Below the pieces are notes generated by a model. It was not told the DNA's origin, made no database searches, and was given only the letters and a program-made list of their open reading frames with translations. The translations under genes were made by a program, and so were the position numbers. A DNA stretch of 64,000 bases from the NCBI RefSeq assembly GCF_014647915.1, contig NZ_BMQC01000013.1, forward strand, positions 28,576-92,575. Reading direction: 5' to 3'. Below, piece by piece: positions 1 through 6,033 of the stretch. Each line of letters begins with the position of its first letter. Positions within the stretch are counted from its first letter, which is position 1. The DNA comes from Pilimelia terevasa. Lineage in GTDB: Bacteria; Actinomycetota; Actinomycetes; Mycobacteriales; Micromonosporaceae.

Positions 1-451
1 CCTGGCCGAGCGCGGCACGGCGCACCGGCACGTCGCCGCCGCGGTGGGCACCCGGTCCCGCGGCGGCGTCCCGGACAGGAGCCGGCCGTCCCCGGGCCGC
101 ATCGCGCGGGTCGCGGCGCTGCTGGAGGACAACCGGCTGGAGATGCTCGCCACGAACGACGTCACCTGGGACGAGATCGTCGCCATCGAGCCGGACGGAG
201 TCGAGACGGTCTACGACGCCACCGTCGCGGGGGCGCACAACTTCGTGGCCAACGGCATCGCCGTCCACAACTCGATCGAGCAGGACGCCGACGTGGTGAT
301 CCTGCTGCACCGCGACGACTACTACGACAAGGAGTCCCCGCGCGCCGGCGAGGCGGACTTCATCGTCGCCAAGCACCGCAACGGCCCCACCGACTCGGTG
401 ACGGTGGCCGCGCAGCTACACCTGTCCCGCTTCGTGGACATGGCCCTCTGA
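1..451 (+). CDS. dnaB: Replicative DNA helicase DnaB, 3' end, interrupted by an intein
   Basis: Partial gene entering from the left edge (codons in the frame of position 2, stop at 449-451). DnaB is the ring helicase that unwinds DNA at the replication fork. Only its last 59 residues are visible (272-448), starting SIEQDADVV and containing the conserved FIVAKHRNGP stretch of the RecA-like motor, ending FVDMAL. Everything before 272 is intein. The junction HN|S before SIEQD is the same insertion point used by the well-known Synechocystis DnaB intein. The first ATG in this frame (position 44) lies inside the intein and is not a real start. The extein is intact to its stop, so after splicing the helicase should be functional. 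Identification is very secure; the upstream part cannot be judged. Confidence 0.95.
   Translation, partial: LAERGTAHRHVAAAVGTRSRGGVPDRSRPSPGRIARVAALLEDNRLEMLATNDVTWDEIVAIEPDGVETVYDATVAGAHNFVANGIAVHNSIEQDADVVILLHRDDYYDKESPRAGEADFIVAKHRNGPTDSVTVAAQLHLSRFVDMAL
2..271 (+). other. C-terminal part of the DnaB intein
   Basis: About 90 intein residues are visible. The two C-terminal intein blocks are clear: block F as VYDATVAGAHNFVANG and block G as IAVHN followed by Ser as the first extein residue. The penultimate His, the terminal Asn (which cyclises) and the +1 Ser nucleophile are all present, so splicing looks competent. The upstream part, including the N-terminal splicing blocks and any homing endonuclease, lies outside the window, so full-length intein and mini-intein cannot be told apart. 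Confidence 0.9.
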
Positions 452-528
452 CCGCGCCCGCGGACGGGAACGACCGCGCGCCGGCCCCCACCAGAAAGGG
501 GCCGACGCGCGGCGACCGGTGCGGCGGA

Positions 529-1053
529 TCAGAGTCTCGGGGCCGGGCCGCCGGAGCCCCCGGCGTTGCGCCGGACCTTCGCGGCCTCCTGCGGGTTCGG
601 CTCGGCGTTCCGGCACGTGGCAGGGGCGCTGCTGCCCGACATCAGGTCCGTGCACCGGCCGGTGCGGTCGTCGGGCAGGCCGAAGATGTGGCCCATCTCG
701 TGGGCGGCGATGCGCGGTACGTGGTGGCCCAGGTCGACGGCCTCCTTGCCCATGACGATCCGGCCCCGGCCGAAGCCCGACGGGGACGCGGACGGCCAGC
801 CGTTCTCGGCGACGATGGTGATGGCCGCCGGCGAACCCTCCCTGACCTCGATCTCGGGCACCTTCGCGTTCCAGATCCGGGCGGCCTCCGCGAGGCCCTC
901 CCGGTACTGGCTGGCGCGGCTGGCGTCGTAGGTGACGACCCGGACGGCGGCGGTCGCGGCCGGGGTCGCGGCACCCGCCGCGTGCGGCGCCGCCAGGCCG
1001 GCGCCGACGACGCCCGCGGCGACCAGGGCGCGGATGGCGGTACGCCTGAGCAT
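529..1053 (-). CDS. Secreted snapalysin-like zinc protease (peptidase family M7)
   Basis: A 174-residue secreted metalloprotease. The start at 1053 is chosen because AGGAG lies 5 bases upstream; a start at 1095 would add 14 residues with no good site. A signal peptide covers roughly the first 28 residues (MLRRTAIRALVAAGVVGAG..., cleavage near AAGA). The zinc site is HEMGHIFGLPD, the extended HExxHxxGxxD form typical of snapalysin (small neutral protease of Streptomyces), where two His and the Asp bind zinc and Glu is catalytic. CTDLMSG, after the zinc site, fits the Met-turn. Two cysteines (CTDLM, ATCRN) could form the single disulfide. Streptomyces snapalysin genes usually sit beside a divergent LysR regulator; none is here. 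Confidence 0.88.
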   Translation of the reverse strand: MLRRTAIRALVAAGVVGAGLAAPHAAGAATPAATAAVRVVTYDASRASQYREGLAEAARIWNAKVPEIEVREGSPAAITIVAENGWPSASPSGFGRGRIVMGKEAVDLGHHVPRIAAHEMGHIFGLPDDRTGRCTDLMSGSSAPATCRNAEPNPQEAAKVRRNAGGSGGPAPRL

Positions 1054-1187
1054 GTGGGCTCCTAGCTCGGGGCCGGCGGCGAGGTCGTCGGTCACCGGTG
1101 GGGCGGGGGCAGCGCCGGGGCGGCCGGTGCCGGTGCGTAACCCCGGACAGTCCGCGCGTCAGGGCGTCTGACACATTCAGCACCGTC

Positions 1188-1216
1188 AATCTAGCGCCGA
1201 AAAGTGATCTGGACAA
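1188..1216 (-). promoter_or_regulatory. Candidate promoter for the snapalysin gene
   Basis: Read on the minus strand: TTGTCC (1216-1211), a 17-base spacer, then TAGATT (1193-1188). The spacing is ideal and this is the only AT-rich patch upstream of the gene. It would give an untranslated leader of roughly 120-130 bases. The rest of the gap to 1312 shows nothing clear. Pattern match only. Confidence 0.4.
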
Positions 1217-1312
1217 CAGCGGTCGCCGCCCGGATGTGGCGCCCTCACGCCGCCGCGGCGGCGCCGGCCGCGACGGCGGCGACGGTGCGCGGCGTGGGCC
1301 GCGGGCGGGTGC

Positions 1313-2593
1313 TCACGCCGCCCGGCGCGGCGCGACCGCCGGCCGGCGGGGTGCGGGGCCGGCGGCGGGGCGCAGCGCGGGGACCCAGAGGGCGAGGGCG
1401 GCGGGGTAGAGCAGGTACCCGAAGCGGGTGGCGGGCAGCAGCAGCGTCGCGGCGAGCAGGCCGGCGGCGCAGACGGCGGCGGCGCGGGCCGCCGTGCGCG
1501 GCGGGTCGCGCCGCAGCCACCAGGCGATCGCAAGGCCGGCGGCCAGGAGCAGGCCGAGCGCGAGCGGCCGCCCGTACGGCAGGTGCGTGCCGATCAGGTG
1601 GCCCGGCAGCGGCGAGGCGGCCGGGCTGCGCACCACGCCGTGGCCCAGCGGGAAGCCGACGAGGTTGTCCGCGGCGGCACCCGGGTCGACGAGGACCGCC
1701 GGCAGCGCCGAGGCCAGCGGGATGCCGACCGCGCCGGCCAGGTACCGGCCGAGGTCCCGGGGGCGGCGGGCGGCGACCGCGACGGCCAGGACCAGGGCGA
1801 CCGGCCAGGCGAGCAGCTTCAGCGCCCCGGCCGCGCCGACGGCGGCCCCGGCCGCGCCGGGGCGGCGGCCGGCGAGCAGCGCGCAGGCGAGCAGGCAGAG
1901 GGCCAGCACCGGCAGGTCGTCGCCGCCGGTGGCCAGGGTCAGGGCGCAGACGGGCAGGACGGTGGCAGCCTGCGCCGCGCGCACCACCGCCGGGCGGCGG
2001 CCGGCGGTGGTGGGGAGCACGGCCAGCGCGGCGCCGAGGGCGACGAGGGCGACGAGGGCGAAGCCGACCCGGGCGTCGGTCCACCAGTGGGCGCCGGCCA
2101 GGGCGCGCGGCAGTCCGAACACGACCATGCCCGGCTGGTACGGCAGGTAGCCCAGGAGCTGCTCGGCCGCGGGGCGGGCGGCAATGGCCGCGTCGGCGAG
2201 GTACGGCGTGCCGGTGGCCAGGAGCCGGCCGGCGCCCGCCTCGACGACCGCGACCTCCTCCTGCGCCCGGTGGGCGTTCCCGCCCGCCCGCTGGACCGCC
2301 TGCGCGAGCAGCGGGACCAGGCAGGTCGCGGCGAACGCCGCCGCGGTCAGCGTCGCCCGCGCGGCCGCGGACGCACCGCGCGGCCACCGGCGGCGCAGCG
2401 CCCACTGCCCCCCGCAGACCAGCGCCGCCGCCGCGTACCCCCAGAGGGCCAGCGCACCCCAGGCCCGGTGGGCGGGCAGCGTGGACGAGGCGGCGGTGAA
2501 CCCGGCGAAGGCCGCCCCGGACAGGTACAGCGCGAGGTCGAGCGGGAGGCCGCCGGCGGTGCGGTCGAGGCGCCGCCAGCGGTCGTGGATCAC
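1313..2593 (-). CDS. Polytopic membrane protein, glycosyltransferase 87 (DUF2029)-like
   Basis: A 426-residue, strongly hydrophobic protein with roughly ten membrane segments separated by short Arg-rich loops, the layout of GT-C fold glycosyltransferases such as GT87/DUF2029 mannosyltransferases that use polyprenyl-phosphate sugars on the outer face of the membrane. The first large loop (about residues 75-115, with GYLPYQPG) and the later LATGGDDLPVLALCLL segment fit that family. The GTG start at 2593 overlaps the TGA of the upstream GGDEF-EAL gene by 4 bases (GTGA), so translation is probably coupled. The substrate cannot be read from sequence. Family assignment is by topology and general resemblance, hence moderate confidence. 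A second GT87-like gene lies at 61817-63271. Confidence 0.6.
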   Translation of the reverse strand: MIHDRWRRLDRTAGGLPLDLALYLSGAAFAGFTAASSTLPAHRAWGALALWGYAAAALVCGGQWALRRRWPRGASAAARATLTAAAFAATCLVPLLAQAVQRAGGNAHRAQEEVAVVEAGAGRLLATGTPYLADAAIAARPAAEQLLGYLPYQPGMVVFGLPRALAGAHWWTDARVGFALVALVALGAALAVLPTTAGRRPAVVRAAQAATVLPVCALTLATGGDDLPVLALCLLACALLAGRRPGAAGAAVGAAGALKLLAWPVALVLAVAVAARRPRDLGRYLAGAVGIPLASALPAVLVDPGAAADNLVGFPLGHGVVRSPAASPLPGHLIGTHLPYGRPLALGLLLAAGLAIAWWLRRDPPRTAARAAAVCAAGLLAATLLLPATRFGYLLYPAALALWVPALRPAAGPAPRRPAVAPRRAA

Positions 2594-5112
2594 GCCGGCA
2601 AGTGTGGCAGACGGGGCTGGCGCCCGCCGGCCCGCCGGGCCGTCGGGATGCGGATGACGGCGCCCTCGTCGTGCAGCGGGGCGGCGAGCAGGCCGGGCCG
2701 GCCGTGGGTACCCCGGTGCAGCGCCGCGAGCAGCCGGTTCGCGGCCATCGGCCGGGCGAACAGGTGCCCCTGGCCGGCGGCGCAGCCGAGTTCCCACAGC
2801 GCCCGGCGCTGCGCGTCGGTCTCCACGCCGGTGGCCACGACGGCGACCTTGAGGCTGCGGCCCAGCTCCACGGCGGACCGGACGACCTTGGCCGCCTCGT
2901 CCGAGGACGCCATGCCGCGGACGAACTCCGGCCCGATCTTGATCTCGTGCAGCGGGAGCTGCGACAGCACCGCCAGGGATGCCGGGCCGTGCCCCACGTC
3001 GTCGAGGGTGAGCTTCACCCCGGCGGCGCCGAGCTGGCTGAGTACGTCCTGGACCACGTCCAGCGGGGTCAGGGCGAGGCTCTCGGTGAGTTCGAGGATG
3101 AGCCGGTGCGGGGGGATGTCGTGGGTCCGCAGGCGGGTGATCACGGCGGCCGGGAAGCGGGGGTCCAGCAGGCTGCGCGGGGCGATGTTGACGCTGACCG
3201 GGAGGTCGAAGCCCGCCTCGCGCCAGTCCGCGGCGGCCAGCAGCGCCATGTCGAGCACGATGTCCTGGAACTGCGGCAGCAGGCTCGGCCGGTCCACGGC
3301 CTCCAGGAGGCCGGCCGGGTCGTCGGCGGGGGTGGGGAAGTCCTTCAGCCGGACCAGCGCCTCGGCCGCGACGACCTGGCCGTCGGCGAGGTCGACGATC
3401 GGCTGGAACAGCACCGAGAACTCCTGGTCGGCGACCAGGCCCGGCCGCTCCCCGCCGCGGGCGCGGCGGCCGACCTCGCTGGTGTCCCGGCGCCGGCTGT
3501 AGACGGCCACCCGGTTGCCGGCCCGCTTGGCCTGGTACATCGCCACGTCGGCGCGGCGCAGCAGCTCGACCATGCCGCTGGTGCCGGTGGCGACGGCGAC
3601 GCCGCCGCTGGCCTCCATGGCGACCTGCATCCCCTCGATGTCGACGGGGTGGTGCAGCGCGTCGACGATCCGGGCGGCCCGGTTGCTGGCGACCGCGGGC
3701 GCGGGCAGGTGGGTGAGCAGGACCGCGAACTCGTCGCCGCCGAGCCGGGCCACCACGTCGTCGGGGCCGGCGGCGGCCTCCAGCCGCTGCGCGGCGGCGA
3801 TGATGACCTGGTCTCCCGCGGCGTGCCCGAGGGTGTCGTTGACCTCTTTGAAGTGGTCTAAATCGATCAGCAGCAGCGCCATCACGCCCTGGGTGTGCCG
3901 CTGGCCGAGCAGCCGGGCGCCGGAGTCCAGCAGCGCGCGGCGGTTGGTCAGGCCGGTCAGCGGGTCGTGGGCGGCGGCGTGGGCGTGGGCCGCGGCGACC
4001 CGCTCCAGTTCGGCGTACGCCGCGGCGTTGCGCAGCGCGGTGCAGAGGGCGGACGCGAAGGTCCGCAGGGTGTACCGCTCCCGCTCCGAGAGCGTGACCT
4101 TGCCCCGGAACAGCAGCCGCAGCTCGCCGATGTCGGGACCGTCGTCCCGGCTGCTCAGCGGCGCCGCGATGGAGTCGGCGGCCTCGGTCGGCGCGGCGGT
4201 GTGCCGCGGCCCGTTGTAGTGCACGCCGCGGCTGTTGCCGCGCAGCAGCCGCGGGGTCTCGGCGCCCCGGTAGCAGATCTCGACCTCGTCGGCCGAGAAC
4301 AGCTCCGCCGCGCGGATCACGCCGAGGGTGAGGACGGCGTCGAGGTCGACGTCGTTGAGGCTCTCGGTGGTGCTCGCCAGTTGCTGCCAGGCCTCGCGTT
4401 CGGCCCGCCCGCGCAGCCGGCTCGCCGACCACAGGTGCAGGCTGAGGACCAGGCCCGGTACCGCGACCAGCAGGGAGGGCGTCAGCCGGACGAGGACGAC
4501 CGTGCCGATGGCCATCGCTGTCTGTGCGGCGACCAGCAGCAGGCGGATGTCGAGTTCGTCGGTGAAGCGTTGCAGGACCGGCGTGCGGCTGGCCAGTGCC
4601 ACCACCGGCACCACCAGCAGGTCACCCACCACCTCCATCGCCACGTAGGCGAGGAACAGGCAGCCGACCAGCGTCCACGAGAGCGGGTCGTCCACCGCCA
4701 GGCCCGTGGCCGCGAACACGGCGCACCCGGCCGCGGCGACGACTGTCTCCTTGGCGACGCTGAACAGAAAACGTTGGGGCGCCAGTCGCAGAACCGCACC
4801 GTAGACAATCGCGCTGACAAAGACGATCAGTACGACCCAGTACGGCTCCTTGGCCGAAAGTGCAATGAGTATTCCGAAGCAGTTCCAACTTGATGCCTGA
4901 TGTGTGCCGCCGATCCTCATGCGGACGTACGCGAACCGGGAAACCGAGGTCAGCGCGACGAGTGTCACCGCTGTCGCCGCTTCCAGCGCGGAGCTGTTCG
5001 CACCCAGGGCAGCAACGATCGCCCAGGTCAGAACTGCTGCCGCCAGCAGGGAGGCAACACCGACCAGTCGCCGCAATTGGCGTTCTGCCCGTACGTTGCC
5101 CGATTCAGTCAT
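2590..5112 (-). CDS. Membrane GGDEF-EAL protein (diguanylate cyclase, possibly degenerate phosphodiesterase)
   Basis: About 840 residues. Several hydrophobic segments fill residues 1-220 (a membrane sensory region), followed by a GAF-like cytoplasmic stretch (about 235-370), a GGDEF domain (about 385-545) and an EAL domain (about 570-805). The cyclase signature is intact (RLGGDEF), but the inhibitory RxxD I-site five residues upstream is absent (GPDD instead). In the EAL domain EAL, the Asn of VNIAP, ELTES, DD of LDDVG, Lys of IKI and the Gln of GQGHLF are kept. However IKID has become IKIG and AEGVET has become ATGVET, losing a Glu thought to be important for catalysis. The protein may therefore mainly synthesise c-di-GMP or act as a c-di-GMP receptor. 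Start 5112 follows GGGAAG; a GTG at 5127 is possible. Coupled to the GT87-like gene downstream. Confidence 0.92.
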   Translation of the reverse strand: MTESGNVRAERQLRRLVGVASLLAAAVLTWAIVAALGANSSALEAATAVTLVALTSVSRFAYVRMRIGGTHQASSWNCFGILIALSAKEPYWVVLIVFVSAIVYGAVLRLAPQRFLFSVAKETVVAAAGCAVFAATGLAVDDPLSWTLVGCLFLAYVAMEVVGDLLVVPVVALASRTPVLQRFTDELDIRLLLVAAQTAMAIGTVVLVRLTPSLLVAVPGLVLSLHLWSASRLRGRAEREAWQQLASTTESLNDVDLDAVLTLGVIRAAELFSADEVEICYRGAETPRLLRGNSRGVHYNGPRHTAAPTEAADSIAAPLSSRDDGPDIGELRLLFRGKVTLSERERYTLRTFASALCTALRNAAAYAELERVAAAHAHAAAHDPLTGLTNRRALLDSGARLLGQRHTQGVMALLLIDLDHFKEVNDTLGHAAGDQVIIAAAQRLEAAAGPDDVVARLGGDEFAVLLTHLPAPAVASNRAARIVDALHHPVDIEGMQVAMEASGGVAVATGTSGMVELLRRADVAMYQAKRAGNRVAVYSRRRDTSEVGRRARGGERPGLVADQEFSVLFQPIVDLADGQVVAAEALVRLKDFPTPADDPAGLLEAVDRPSLLPQFQDIVLDMALLAAADWREAGFDLPVSVNIAPRSLLDPRFPAAVITRLRTHDIPPHRLILELTESLALTPLDVVQDVLSQLGAAGVKLTLDDVGHGPASLAVLSQLPLHEIKIGPEFVRGMASSDEAAKVVRSAVELGRSLKVAVVATGVETDAQRRALWELGCAAGQGHLFARPMAANRLLAALHRGTHGRPGLLAAPLHDEGAVIRIPTARRAGGRQPRLPHLPA

Positions 5113-5538
5113 GCAGTTACTTCCCACTCGCCCATCTGTGGTGGATTTACTTTCTGATCGGCCGCTGCCAGGGGAGCCGGTACGGCCCGGGCCGATTCAC
5201 TCACTGCCAGTCCTGTCCACGCATCGTAACCCTCCCCCACGCTCTCCGTCAGTGATGAAAGCCGTTGTCTTGCGATGCGGAGAACGTTAGAGGAGATTTG
5301 AAATGGACGGTACCAATAAATGTCCATTTATACACATTCCGATAATGCAGGCATGTTTTGCGACAGATTGTCCACATAAGACCACCGCTGGTGGCGGGGT
5401 GGGAAGGGACTCGTAGATGGTCCCACCGGGGTGCGGACTTCGCGCCGATGGAAATTGCAGGAAGCGCACACCAAGACGCACTTTTACCATAAGAAATACT
5501 GATATCAACGTCCGGTGTCCGCGCGTAGGATCGGCCAC
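5113..5538. other. AT-richer divergent intergenic region with a hairpin
   Basis: This 426-base gap separates the GGDEF-EAL gene (leftward) from moaC (rightward) and is clearly less GC-rich than its surroundings. It holds a perfect 8-bp inverted repeat AAATGGAC (5301-5308) / GTCCATTT (5322-5329) with a 13-base spacer, which could be an operator or RNA hairpin. Short open frames on the minus strand here lack ribosome-binding sites and family resemblance and are not called as genes. Both divergent promoters must lie here. I see no clear riboswitch; a Moco riboswitch was considered but not recognised. Confidence 0.5.
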
Positions 5539-6033
5539 ATGCCCGCCTCACCCGGCCCCGCCGCCCCGGCCCTGACCCATCTGGACCCCTCCGGCGCCGC
5601 CCGGATGGTCGACGTCAGCGGCAAGGAGGTGACGGCCCGCTCCGCGGTCGCCGCCGCCGAGGTCCACACGACGCCGGAGGTCCTGGCCGCCCTCCGGCGC
5701 GACGGACTGCCCAAGGGCGACGCCCTCGCCACCGCCCGGCTCGCCGGCATCATGGGCGCCAAGCGCACCCCCGACCTGATCCCGCTGTGCCACCCGATCA
5801 CGCTGCACAGCGTCGCCGTCACGCTGACGCCGCACGACACCGGCGTCGCCATCACCGCCACCACCCGGACCGCCGACCGGACCGGCGTCGAGATGGAGGC
5901 GCTGACCGCCGTGGCGACCGCCGGGCTGGCGCTCATCGACATGATCAAGGCACTGGACCCCGCGGCCACCCTGGACGCCGTCCGGGTCCTGCGCAAGGAC
6001 GGCGGCGCGACCGGCCCCTGGACCCGCCCGTGA
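5539..6033 (+). CDS. moaC: MoaC, cyclic pyranopterin monophosphate synthase
   Basis: A 164-residue protein that, with MoaA, performs the first step of molybdenum cofactor synthesis: MoaC converts the MoaA product (3',8-cyclo-GTP) to cyclic pyranopterin monophosphate. Family hallmarks are clear: MVDVSGKEVTARSAVA near the N-terminus, LIPLCHPITLHSVAV in the middle, and GVEMEALTAVATAGL-IDMIKA near the C-terminus. The start at 5539 follows AGGA with 8 bases spacing; an upstream ATG at 5515 has no site. The gene overlaps the next by 4 bases (GTGA at 6030-6033), so the two are translated as a unit. moaA is not beside it but lies 12 kb away. Confidence 0.95.
   Translation: MPASPGPAAPALTHLDPSGAARMVDVSGKEVTARSAVAAAEVHTTPEVLAALRRDGLPKGDALATARLAGIMGAKRTPDLIPLCHPITLHSVAVTLTPHDTGVAITATTRTADRTGVEMEALTAVATAGLALIDMIKALDPAATLDAVRVLRKDGGATGPWTRP

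Noticed and set aside
416..1216. Long minus-strand frame overlapping the snapalysin gene
   Set aside because: Arg/Pro-rich out-of-frame shadow; the snapalysin frame has the signal peptide, zinc motif and ribosome-binding site.
1313..4432. 1039-codon minus-strand frame as one protein
   Set aside because: Only its C-terminal part (from 2593) is hydrophobic and gene-like; the first two thirds are a shifted frame of the GGDEF-EAL gene.
5113..5538. Molybdenum-cofactor riboswitch upstream of moaC
   Set aside because: A plausible location, but I could not find the expected conserved stems; the only clear structure is the 8-bp inverted repeat, and moaC starts shortly after an ordinary ribosome-binding site.
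5109..5551. Short minus-strand frames in the gap before moaC
   Set aside because: No ribosome-binding site, no recognisable family, and they overlap the divergent promoter region.
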